From positions 877,273 to 941,272 of the forward strand of contig CM050677.1 in the NCBI GenBank assembly GCA_027574665.1: DNA of 64,000 bases, given 5' to 3'. Under the pieces are notes generated by a model. The model worked only from the letters and a program-made list of their open reading frames with translations. It did no database searches and was not told where the DNA came from. The DNA is from Rhynochetos jubatus. Its lineage: Eukaryota; Chordata; Aves; Eurypygiformes; Rhynochetidae. Positions 25,831 through 38,360 of the stretch are shown in pieces. The translations under genes were made by a program, and so were the position numbers. The number at the start of each line of letters is the position of its first letter. The stretch's first letter is position 1.

Positions 25831-28800
25831 CCAGAAATTCAAAGCATGTTAAACTGAATTGGAAATTGTTAGCAACATGGACAGCTAGGATTGCCCTAAA
25901 TATATATTGGACTGACAATGTAGTTTACTTATAATTTATAAACAAAAAGTATGCATGTCACCTGTTCTCTGAAATGTGAGTAGCCCTGAGAGAAAGCTCA
26001 CAGCTCTGCCAAAAATATAAACAGCCTTTGAGACCTGCTTGTTAAAAAAAGGGTAAAGGGGCAGTTGCAAATAAATCTTTATAGGCAGACTTCTTCAGAC
26101 AGCCATGTACAACTGCTGTAGCATATTTATAGAAGGTTGCTTCATGGTCACAGAAGTACTAAGTGTATTAACCACTGGCAAAGCATTTCGCTGATGCTTA
26201 AGTCCAATGAACTCTGTCAAAGATGGGTCTGCAGTATTCAGGCATACACTTCAGTAGAAAACTACCAGTTTGATTACTGTGTCAGAATTAAAATAAACTT
26301 AAAAGGGGAATAGGAAAGAGCTTCCTTCCCCCCACTCCTAAAATACTTGTGCTAGAGATACCACTAAAGTCTTCCTTTTATCTTCGATTCTGAGAAAGAT
26401 GAGACAAAAGAAAAACCTTAAAATTTACCTAGAAGAAGGGCAAGGCAGCAGTCAGGGAAATAGGTAAAAATTTAGAAGCCTGAGGTTTGTAACGGCAGTC
26501 TACCATGGACCTCTTGAGAGTTCCTCAGTATGTCAGATGGCCAGTTTCAGGAAAAAAAAAAAATGAAGTGCCTATCTCCATGTGAAATCAATGGGATCAG
26601 GGTAGTGGGATCCCTTTGAGGATCCGGTTTTCAATCTCTTTGTGCCTTACTCCCCTACCTGTAAAAGTAGGAAATTCCACTTTCTTACCTCACACATGCT
26701 GCAAATTTAAATATTTATGGCCTGCAAGGTGTTCAGACGCACCACATCAGATAATCCCCATGAAGTAGTTAATGTGCTGAACTGTAACACTTTCATTCAA
26801 AAAATAAAAACATACTCAACAAACAGAGAAATCATTATTTAGGGAGAAATCACACAATACACTCCTAAGTATAACTGAACAATATTTAACAATGCTGGCC
26901 AGAAATGAAACAACTTAGTGCTCAAACGTTTACGTGGTACAAAGAACAGATTTTTGCACAGTCAAGGTGTCCACTTGAAAAATGGCTGGGGGAAAAAAAA
27001 AAAAAAAGGGTAATCACTTTCCCTTTTTTGCTTTGGAAAAGGGATTAAATTTTTTTCCCTGTTCATAAATTTGAGAAAGATTCCAGTGATAATGAGATTT
27101 AGCAGAGTTCACTAAAAATATATATACAAAATCATAGTATTCTCCCTTTCAAAACCTATTTAAGTGACTGTTAAGACTACATGGGGCTTTTTTGTTCAGA
27201 CACTTAATGATCTTACCTTGATCTCATGCTACACAAAGTAAATTCTCCTCCACTACTTCTACAAGAGGGAGAGTAAAATTACAGAGCTTTCTGAACACCC
27301 TTTTTCTTATTACTGTTCCAGTTTCACGTGAAACCCAGATTTCCTTCCCTAAGCTTCTCCAACGTAAACAGCTTGAGTATCTAGAGGTGCTCACGGTCTT
27401 AATTTCCTTTACCTGGAGCAGTGAGTTCCTCTTCCAGTACATTGAAAACAGCAGATAAACCCTTGGCACGAGAGTAGAAAAGTGAGCAGGCAAGCCAGCA
27501 CCACCCCAAAGTAACTGTATTTTCTTTGCTTTCTAAAGATGACGATAACAGTTCAAGGTACTCCCCACTGCCATTATGCTTGCATTGATTTTCTTCCCCA
27601 TAGAATTTCGAAAGTGTTTGCAGAATTCACCAAAAAGCAAAGTTGCATATAGCAAAGCAAAACTGTAAGAGCTAGTGTTGCGCTGAGAGTTGTGTCATTT
27701 TAACTGAGGGAAAATTGTTCCAATTTAATAGTGGAACACGATGAAGAAACTACTTATTGAACCACTTCAGATTGCTTCTCCTCAGCAAGGACACTTTCCC
27801 TGAAAAATTTACTTTCTACTCCCAGATGCTCCTACCATGGAGCCATTAAAGTCTCAACAGTTTCTTCTCTACTGTTTTGCTTCCAGAATTGCTCACATAT
27901 TCTTCCTCAAGAATACTGTGAACAAAACAAATTTCAACCTGAAATTTATATATATAATTCTAATACACTACAAGCAATATTCATCTTCAACAATTTCTGT
28001 ACAGTATGACAATACAGCATACTGCCTTATAACATAAAACCAAAAGCAACTACAAAAAAAAAAAAAAAACAAAAAAACAGCTGAAGAAAACATAGTCTGA
28101 TTGGCTTCCATCCAGCTTTGAATTTAACTAATAATCTTGTATTCAGTCTTGCACTTACATTCAATTATGACTAGCAAAGCTTTGGCATATTCAATGCAAA
28201 ACACATGAAGAATGTATTTTGTGTTATTCTTTCTTTTCATTGTATATCATCACCTCTTGTATTTGCATACAAAACAGCAAATGTGCTTAATCCCTTGTGG
28301 AATTAGAAAGGCTGTACAAACATTCCACATCCTGTTGCCTGTTTCTACCCAAGCTGTGCTAACGCTGACAAACCCTTTGATGTTTCTATAGCTCTGGGAG
28401 AAACTGCCAGCATTTCAGGAAACAAACAAACAAACAAAAAAAGAGGATTTTTTCTTTTTTGGAGCCAAATTACAAAACTCATTTCTCATTTAAATTTGCT
28501 GGTTCTTCTCCACACCCCCAAGCAACAAGTTTTTAATACAGACGACCTCAGGGATTGCTGCAGTGCTGGTAAAGCTCAGGTTGAAATGCCAAGGATGCTA
28601 GGTGAGACTCTATTCCAGCAGAAACCAGCGTTTATTTAAAATACAACTAAGAAAATACAAAGTTACATTTTATAAAACTTCTTCACATTCTAGATATGCA
28701 GAAGTAATAATAATAAACTTATCATCAGTAGTCATCTATTCCATTCTGCCAATTTAAGATTAGTTCTTTAAGATATTTTCCAGAATTTTATCTAATCCTG

Positions 28801-29052
28801 TTCTAAACAGTATTTTCCACCAATTTCCTCCAGTACTATCACAGAATTAAATATAATTCAGTCCATCTGAACTTTATCTGAAGTCCACATTATCTGCACA
28901 TCTCAGCCATTCACAGTTAAAAGTAGAATCTTAAAGGTTCTTCTGAAGTTCTTTCGAACTTCAGCAGCTCAGATAAAATCACTGATGGAAATGTAATTTC
29001 CTTCCTTCACTTTTCTGTATTATTCTGCTTGGATAGGATATAAAACACAAAG

Positions 29053-29292
29053 CTACTGCTCAACTCCAGAAGTAGAGAAGCAGCCCACGCAAAGGCATAG
29101 GCAGCCCAAACCACAACTCCTAGGTGCTCTGAGGGCATTCATCAAGTCAAGACAATCTCTCAGTACTCTCTGAAAACAATCTTCATCTCCAATAACCCTG
29201 ATGGAATAGGAGCGACCTATATCAAAGATCAGACTGCCACCACTCATATTTCCAGCATACCAACGCTCAGAGGCTGTCGTGATATTCAGCAT
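29053..29292 (-). other. Unrecognised 79-codon frame, possible exon relic
   Basis: The predicted product has an unusually protein-like first half (for example ERWYAGNMSGGSLIFDIG followed by a charged and hydrophobic mix), then a cysteine-rich tail. I cannot assign it to a family. Reading upstream on the minus strand there is an AG before the CCTCTGAG codons that could serve as an acceptor, but the pyrimidine tract is weak and I see no convincing donor. It may be a chance frame, a relic of a processed pseudogene or a real small exon. Confidence that it is coding is low. Confidence 0.15.
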
Positions 29293-32200
29293 GAAAGTAC
29301 AGCAAATGAGGCATACACAAAAGTGAGGTTCAAGAGAGTGAAAACCATAATCCTGAAGTAAACCACCAGAAGAGATAAAAACAAGCCAAAGATTCTAGGC
29401 CAAAGTTGCTAGCACTTTTCCGTCATTAAAGAAACCAGGATGTTAAAAACACGCTAGCTTAAGAAAGGGATTACACATACGCTCTCACACCTACATATAT
29501 GAATACAAATGTTTATTCTTAAAACCAAGGCCAGTCCAGCAATGGGAGGATTTTGCCCTCTTTACACTACCAAAAGCACAGGAGTGTCAGTGTGTGCAGG
29601 AAAATGACAGGCCACTCCTTTCTTTTGTCCCTACCTGTTCTTTCCCACCCTCCCCAAAGCCTAACGATACTGCATGGGGAATCTCTCTGCAAATGAGAAG
29701 CCGACTGGTGTATTTCTGCATGGCCTGGGGATGACAGCATGGGTCAGGATGCAGGTACAGCTCCAGGACAGTCTCTTAGTCTGCTCCAGTCAGCAACCAT
29801 GTGCACAATAATAATCTGGGCCTTTTCCATCACATGAAATCACCACTTTTCATGGAACTGCACCTTCCCTACGCAGTGCAAGGGCTTCCTAATTTTAGCA
29901 AGTCTTAAATGGTTTGAGGACAAAATTCCATCCTTATGTTCTGCACTGAATCCTACGAGGCTGTATTTTGGGGCAGTAAGAGAGATTTCAAACTCCTGCT
30001 GTCAGAAATATTCACTTTTGGTGGATAAATAAGATTCCAGAGCTGTCAATCTGGCACATCTTGCCAGCATGGAATTTATTTTTTAGGGAAGTTGTAACAA
30101 ATGTAATGTGATCAGGTACTAAATCAATCACCCAGATTTTTGGCTCCTGTTGTTCACATGCTAAGCTGTTCTCAGATAGCTGGTTATGAAACTACAATTT
30201 TAATCCTTAAGCTCCAAATAAGAACAATGCTATGGACACAGGAATAAGCAGGCCCGTAGTGCAGTCTATTGTACTGAACTATTGCCACCCTAGTTCTACA
30301 AATTATTTTTTTTCATCTTCCTTATCAAGTGGAAAATGTAACCCATGGGAAATAGCAATCATTAATTTCCTTGCAAAATTCTACAGATGTATTTTTGCAA
30401 AACCCTCAACTATTTTGCATTCAGTTTTAACATTTTTGGTCCCCTTTCTGCCTATTTATCTTATTTCTGCATCACAAAGCAGAAGAGTCATGCTTTAAAT
30501 AAAACACAGGGATACAAGACAGAAGAGGATGGCAAGGAACAGAAACAAAGGAGAGGTTAACAACTCCAAAACACGATATACATATTTTAAAATATGATGT
30601 CACCCTAGATGCCACCTCTTCTCTAAGATTATGGCAGTTCACTAGTAGAGGTCTGTGTCCTAGCTTTCAAGATTGAAGACAGTCAATGCAGGAGGCTAGA
30701 CCAAAAGTAGCATTCAAACTGGGAGGTCAGTAGAGACCAGTAATGAATATAAATGTGCCTGGAGCCTCCTCAGCTGTTCACAGCTCTCAGCAGCTTCCTG
30801 TGGTTTCTTCACTGTAAACAAGTGGGAAGGAAGAAGCTAAGGAAGCCTCCAGGTCTTATGACCATCTACAGCCACAGAGAAATGCAATACAAGGTGCTAT
30901 AACCACTTACATGTCCTCTGCTCAACCCGTTCTGATGACTGCTGGTGCCTTCCATCTGCTCCTCAAGAAAAATCGGCCATAAATCACTTCCTGCCTTATC
31001 AACTACAAGCAGAAATTGCTACAAAGTTTACAGAAATCAAGAGGAGGCTATCTGGTGCCCAGTTAAGCCTGTAACACCTTCCTCAAGGCATCTTTAATTT
31101 CTAAGCTAGATTCTGTGTCTGTCTGAGTTAAAAACAAAATAGTTTTGTCGTTGTCATAGCTCAAAAGCCATTGCGTCGAAGATACACTTAATAGTTTTAC
31201 ACTGCAAACTGACCAGTGTAATACAATCTGTCCTTCAGAAGCCAACGCAATGAACTGAGCCCATAATTCATAATTTGACAGAATTCATAACATGACAGAA
31301 GAACAGTACCATTGCAATGGATGCAGGATAAAATCAGGTGGCAGAGCAAAAACCAGCTCATAGTTACAATTAACAGAATATTGAACTTAAGATATCCAAT
31401 AGCCCAAAACTGGATCAAACAAAAAGTGAAACTGTCTTAGCATGTAGAGGAATAGCCAAATTCCAGAAAGACCTAGAGCACTCCATAATCATGCTGATTG
31501 AACACGTTGATCTCATAAATCATGATACAGAAACACAGGTAAAGTCAGAGTGCATGGTGACCACTGTCAACTCAGCTTACTTCCCCTTTCTAGCAGAAGT
31601 GAAAACGAAATTTATTGCACTTGAATAAAAGGGGCTTTTGGTACTTAGCATGTGCATGTAAGTATTCCTCACATTTAAGAAATTAAGTAATTTACAAGGA
31701 AAACCTGTACCAAATTATTCTGTAGCAATTTTGTGGGAAAATATTTTCTCAATTTGCTAGAATAAAAAGGATCAGAAAGAAGCATATATTTGTCAGTTAT
31801 ACTAAGAAATCCCTAAGCTTCATTAAATGGTTATCTCAGAAAAGCTGTTTTACTATATGTATATCACAGTAGTCCAGTAGGCACCCAGAAAGACTTCTCT
31901 AAACACAAATAGAATTGTTACTACACATAAGTATATTGCAGTATGTTAAAATAGAAATTGAGGATTATATAGGATAGAAAAGGGTGATTAAGATGGACAA
32001 ACTATAACACACTAAATTTAACTTTCTAGTAATATAGTGCCCATTATATATCCAATATTGGTGGTATGAGACAGTAGTTCTAAATTATGTCAGAGTTGGA
32101 AAGTATCTCCTGAATTCAGACTCGGGAACTGAAAGCTCCCCGCAGCATTCTGATAGCAAGAAACTTACCCACTGAAACAAAGCCTCTTTGCCAGACACTC

Positions 32201-35170
32201 TAAATTGGTCAGAATTTGGTGTTAACATTAAAGGCCTAGAAAACAAACTGGTCTGTATTTCAAGGGTGCAAAGAATTTATATATCTGCCCCGAAACCAAT
32301 GAGAACAAAGGGGTTAAGCTGGCATCTGTCAAAGTAACGTATTTATCCAGTGTAGACATGGGTGCAGGAACTCAAACTTGAATAACCCTGGTGGAATTTA
32401 GGTTAATGGAGACATGATTTCATTCCTAGATTGCTGGATTTTTTTCTTTTCATTTTCATCAAAATTTTTATGAAGCTATTTAACTGAAGGAAAATAGTGA
32501 TTTCATTATGTAGCATAACTGACTGGATATGATACTGAACCCAGGAAATTATTTTACCAGTGTCTCCTAACCATCAGCAGCAATGGGGATACACACAGCT
32601 GACCACGACCGGTAAACAAGATTACTTGTGTGAATAAACCTGTTGCATAGTATTATGAAGTATTTCCAGCTCAACCAGCTGGAATTATACACATAAACTA
32701 CTTGATATCTGTGTAGTGTGATTCAGGGAGTCTGCAGCTATGGACAAAATTGTTTCTAAAATAGGAATTGTAGTAATAATTTTTTTGAAAGCAGCCATCA
32801 CCCTCTAGGGACAGTCAGCAGTTTCTATTAATTTAGAAATACAAATGGCATTCTGCATTGTACAAGAATCTTGATGGGAGGCAAAGATGTGACCTTCCGC
32901 ATACCATCCTTTTTGAAAACATAACTGCTTCCACAGACATGGTGTGAAGTGCTGCTTGTCACGATCTTGGTTTCAACACCATACCATAAATTCCCAATGT
33001 CCCATTAGGGGCACCCGCTCCATTTTCTTTTAACCAGAATAAAGCAGTTATGACATTAAATCCCTTCATGCTTAAAATTAACAAATACAAAATATCCTTC
33101 GCCTTTTTTCCCCCCTCCCTCCCTGGCAAGTACTAAGCCACATGGCTCTACACATGAAGTGGTGTCAACAGGCTGCTCTGAAGCTGAAGTTCTGGATGAC
33201 ATGCTAGACAAAGTGATCCACAGTGAGTATTAGAGACATATTGAAGAATTCATCCTACTCCCCTTAATTATTGACATGCTGGAGTTGATAGCTTCTTAAA
33301 CCATTCTAATCTACTTTCTTAAAATGTATTAAACCGAGATACAAAGCCTTCCAAAAAAATTTTTTAAGGCTGTGGATTGTGGAACTGCAGTTACATCGTT
33401 CCCTTTAAAAGACTCCTTGTATGCCCAAACCCCACAAAGAATAAGGCGTCACATTTAAAAGAACAGCTGAAAATGTCGTCTGATTTACTGACGTTATCAC
33501 CGAAATTCATCAACATTCCGAAGAACACTGTCTTGTAATTTAAAAAGCCCTACAGCAGCACTAACAAAACACCTCTTGTGAATCCCTCCTCAACGGAGCT
33601 ATATGGAAGGCTATACAGAAATCCAGCTCTTACAGCAAGCCAGTCACAGTCAGCTGTTCCTCCGTATTCCCAATGTAGTAACAGTCCACAGAAATCAAAA
33701 GGGAAAACTCTACGTGGAGGAAACAAACAAACAAATCACAAAATAAATTAAAACCCTCCAACCCTCGTTAAACTATACCTAGGATTAAGAAAGAAGAAAC
33801 AAACTCCTGAGCATGCCTATGTTGTAAGGCAGGCGTTACCTACATTGGGCTCCTCCAACAGCTCCCACTGTGGTCCCCCATCTCCCATGCTGGGGAAACC
33901 TGGAAGCAGGCTCATACCCTTCTGGGCATCCTCCCACCAGCCTGGGAGATGTTGGTGGTCCCAGCTGCAAGACACACGCTGTGCTGTGTGTACACACAGC
34001 TAGCTTGCCTGGATCGCTCCATATGGGATTATAAAATTCCAGGTTTGGAACAATACATGAAAATACTCTGGCATATTTTAGATGCCTTCGAAACAAGCTG
34101 TGAATTTGTAGAACTCAAGGTCAGAAAAAAGAGTTCTAGAAGAATACATTTCCTAATTGCAGCTAATACAAATTAACCATTTTACAAAAAATACCAAAGT
34201 AATACACCATTACACTGATACTGAGTAACATATTATTTCAGCTTTTTCAGACAATTATCTTAAATACTTCCTGCTCTTTAAATAAGCACATGCAGAAAAT
34301 TAGCTGGCTGTCTAGCTGCATTGTGGAACAGAGCGAGAGTGGCACTATGCACTACAAAGGCAGATATTGTGTTTCACCTCTTGAGAGACGATAATGTGAT
34401 CCTTGGGCTTTCATGACAGTTTACTAAGCCTGCCAAAGGACTGTGAGTCTGAGGGCAGGGATAAGGTAATTTTATTACATTAAACTAATAGGTGTTATAA
34501 CACAATTTCCAGTATTTTTACACAGTTTTCAGTTTCATACTACACTGAAAAGCAGAATGAGTGATACTGCAGCTCTAATAGGATTTATAAAAGTATATTA
34601 ATAAATGCTACCCATCCTGTAACCACTCAGCATCTACATTATTTTCCTAACGGACTTGTGAATTTTCTTTTAGACAGTAAGAGCTCAGATCTATCTTCAA
34701 ACTTTAAAAATCCATTACTGTTCCCCAGCAATAAATTGGTAATTGAAACAGTTGGGTTGGTGCACAAATAACACTGATGTTAGATAGCCTCCCAACTCTT
34801 GAAAACATGGAAGCCTTTAAGCTTCAGCACTTTAACACACTCTCTGGAGAGCTGATATAGGAAATCACCAGGTAAAAACCTGGTACTGGCTTCAATTGCA
34901 CCTCAGCAGAATGCTTTCAAGCTCCACAGTATGGAAATGGCTTGTGCCTGGGGCTGCTATGGCAGTCCCTCAGGGGCTGGGGGCATGTTATTAGGTTTAA
35001 TTTGCCCATGTAGAAAAACTAGTTATGTAGTTTCTACTATAATTGAGACTTACAGTGTCAGACTTCAAGATTTTGCATTTTAACCCTGTCTGTCTGGAAT
35101 CAGAAAGAACAAAGAAAAGTGAAAATCACTGTTTTATCTTGCCTGTCAGTGAGTTAGGAAAAAAAAGGAA

Positions 35171-35183
35171 GGGGGGGGGGGGG
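35171..35183 (+). repeat. G13 homopolymer
   Basis: Thirteen G residues follow an A-rich purine stretch. It is a simple repeat not linked to a recognisable element. Confidence 0.9.
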
Positions 35184-36238
35184 CACGGATGAGACAGGAC
35201 ACGGACATTTGACGCATTTGTTTCATTCCAATAAATGTAAACCATTCCTATTCTTGAAATGTTAAGATTTAACCAGTTAAATATGTGTCTAAATTTCAGT
35301 GTCCTTCAGTACAAACCACACAATATTTCAAACACGTATCAACTTATTTCATTAATTATTATATAGTGTGTATGAGAACTAAATTACTGTGAATACTCTG
35401 CATACTTTTTCATATTTCTAAAGAAATAAAAGTAGTTTGCCTTGATTTTGGAATTTAATAGCATAAGACACCTAACAGATTTATTTTCAGCTATGTCTTT
35501 AAAGGCACTCTGCTGCTCTTAACCTCTCCATGCATCTCTTCTCCACTTGTGTAATACATGCTACAGTGCCCTCTCCTGGATACGAAACTTCTAGCAGAAG
35601 AGTGACTACCGAGCCCCTGTGATCACATCACTTCAAGACCTAACGGTTTATTTAAACAGCCACGACAAGGGGAAATTTCATAAAAGCAGCTGACCGCTAA
35701 CTGACATCATTCATTACTGTAACAGTTCAACTTTGCACCTACCGAAGACGGAGTTAAGAGACGCTATAAAGAGACAATCTGAAAGGTAACCCAGTTATTA
35801 CCAAACCCACTGAATTTAAGTAAAGGCAGTGTTTGAAAACTGCTCTGGGACAAATCTTTCCCTCTGGTATTTCACTGTCAAATTAATCACCACAATCTTC
35901 TCAACATATTCTACCCTCTTCCAGGACTGTCTTCAACTGAAGTCCCAGCTATTTATTCCACAGTCTCCTTCATTTCATACTCTTCTATGAAACATAGATC
36001 TAATTATTCCACTGGTTAAAGACAGGACATCTGGGATTGGACTATGTTTCAGCCACTTGAGCAGGCTGTGAAATGACAAACAGCTGCAGAGGTACAGTGT
36101 ATTTTGATCACAATTAGACTATTGTCAGCATGTAACACATGAAAGTTCAGGTACAGTTATTCACTGTGTTAATTTCCATGTTTTCTTTTGGCATATTATA
36201 CAGTTAGAGCAACACATACATACAGACATGTTCCATTT

Positions 36239-36290
36239 ATATATATATATATATATGTGTATATATGTGTGTGTGTGTATGCATATAAGG
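36239..36290. repeat. (AT)n/(GT)n compound microsatellite
   Basis: An AT run passes into mixed ATGTGT and then a GT run. It is a typical compound dinucleotide repeat. Confidence 0.9.
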
Positions 36291-37911
36291 TGTGAAACAT
36301 TTAGCAACATTTAGCAGAATTTATCAAAACCAATAATCTAATATTCACAGTTTGCAGCAAAAGGTCAATTGTCTTCATTCCCAGAATCAGTTAAAACCTC
36401 TAAACATGTTTTCTCACAGAGAAGAAGTTCTTGATGTTACATTTGCTTTCAAGATACAGCCTGCAAATTTGTCAGAGACAGGGAAACTGAGCTATGACTT
36501 TTAGTAAGGCATTCATATTAAAAATTATTCTGTGTAACAATTGGAAGTATTACTATCCTAAGGAAAAGAATTTTAACCCTAGCAAAGAATTTCTTGTCTC
36601 AAATTCAAGGAGGGGAAAATACAACAAATGCTCAGGCACTATTTTTTTCCAATATTTCTATGCACTGATTCAGTTTCCTACATTCAGATGCAGAAAGTCT
36701 ACATCAGGCAGTTAAATATAAAATAAGTAAAAGGTAGTGAAAAAGTTAAAATTAAGACTTTCATTTCATTCTGTCTTCAGAAGCCAAAACCAGACTCATT
36801 ATCTGCAATTACAAGATCTCATCTCTTTCTACCTTGCATGAAAATGAACCGTTTTCGGAAACAGGCTCAGATAATATGTCAAAAGTTCATATACAACAAA
36901 TAAACATTTTTAGTTTAGCAAAAAGTACACTAAGGGTAGCCAGGTTTACTAGAAATATTTCTAATTCATTGAAAAAATATTAAAACAATTCTCTGCCATA
37001 CACATACTTCTGAGACAAAACACACCAGGCAGATTTCCTATTCATATAGCAAAAATATCGAACATTTATATGGAATGATTTAAAGCACTGTAGGTCAAGT
37101 TAATTTCCACATACATAAAACCTCAGTAGCTATCTCAGCTTTCATTCATATGAGCTGAGGATCTTTAATTTGCTTATCAAAAATAATTTAAGGAAGTCCC
37201 AATGAATTGTAAGAGGAATCCTATCAGATTTGAAAGATTGTAGATTATGGGGCAACAGTCAAAAAATTATGAAAGAGAAAGAGTAAAGAATGTATGAGCC
37301 CAAGCAAGTAAGAATTCTGCTCCATAACAATCTGACATTTAAAGTATTTACTCAGAAGCAGCACTTTAGCAGAGATCAGACTTCTAGCACTGGACAACAG
37401 ACTGCAACCTGCGGCAGCTTTGGAGCTCAGCTGGTTTTCCATAAGACACTAATTCCTAAGGAAAACATTTCCCACAAACAGACAGGAAACTGCATCAGAC
37501 ATCAAATGTCTTGTAAGTGACATGTGGGTTCATTGTGTGGAAACATAGTGCTGAAGTTATTATTCGGTCTTGCACCTGCATTTAATTAGATTTGGAGATG
37601 AAGCTAAAGAGAATGGTAACATTTATGTCAAATGCTGGTCAGTCCACACTAAGTGTGAAACTTAGCTGAGAAACAGAAATGGATCTTAATTCTAGGTGCC
37701 AAAAAATTACAACCAGTAGACTTATTAGGAGACTGCAAACAGTTTGTACAACTCTCCAGATTTAATACAGATTTCTTTATTGTATCTTTGATGTTACTTC
37801 AAAACTGAGTTTCACAGACAAATATTTTCCCCAAACTAACATCTTCATCACCTGCTGGAAGCACTCAAGGTAAATGTCATTCTGCAGCATACAGAATAAC
37901 TTTGAAAACAC

Positions 37912-37933
37912 CTTCAAGTGTTTTCACTTGAAG
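37912..37933. other. Perfect 9-bp hairpin with TTTT loop
   Basis: CTTCAAGTG, TTTT, CACTTGAAG. The stem is perfect but isolated. It lacks the length of a miRNA precursor and has no clear neighbour. It may be chance. Confidence 0.5.
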
Positions 37934-38264
37934 AGCAACAGAGCAAGGGATACTCCAGCAAAGCCTCTCAAGTGTTCCATGGAAAGAAAGTATCAAGTGA
38001 CTGCTGGTAAACCATGACCTAGTCTTCACATGTTCTTCCTACTGAAAATGCTCTGAAAAACAAACCAGGCAAGTCAGTTCAGCAGGGAGTTTTCCTCCTA
38101 CCTTTCAAAATCAGATTCCCAGTTCAACTCTTTATCCTGCTCCCTTTTCTGTAATGTATCGTATATGGATTGCAGTGGTAGATGAAGAAATATATGGAAA
38201 TGTTTGCAGATAACTAGCTTGAATTCCCCAAATAAGGAGGTTTTGTTGAGTTTGGAGGGTGTTC

Positions 38265-38360
38265 TTTTTGTTGTTTGTTTCTTTCGGGCTTTTTGTTTGG
38301 TTGGGTTTTGAGTGGTTTTTGTTTGTTTTGGGGGGTTTTGTCTGTTTGTTTGTTTAACTA
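38265..38360. repeat. T/G-rich (TTTG)n-like tract
   Basis: Imperfect TTTG and TTTTGG units over about 95 bp on the plus strand. Low complexity. Runs of three or more G occur, but not regularly. Confidence 0.8.

Larger units (their letters stand above)
25831..36238. other. AT-rich noncoding DNA, no gene seen
   Basis: About 10 kb without an identifiable gene. It contains A-rich runs at 28,053-28,080, a (CAAA)n run near 28,420-28,440 and a G13 run at 35,171-35,183. A GC-richer patch lies at 33,840-34,000. A minus-strand 79-codon frame at 29,053-29,292 is noted separately. Confidence 0.45.
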
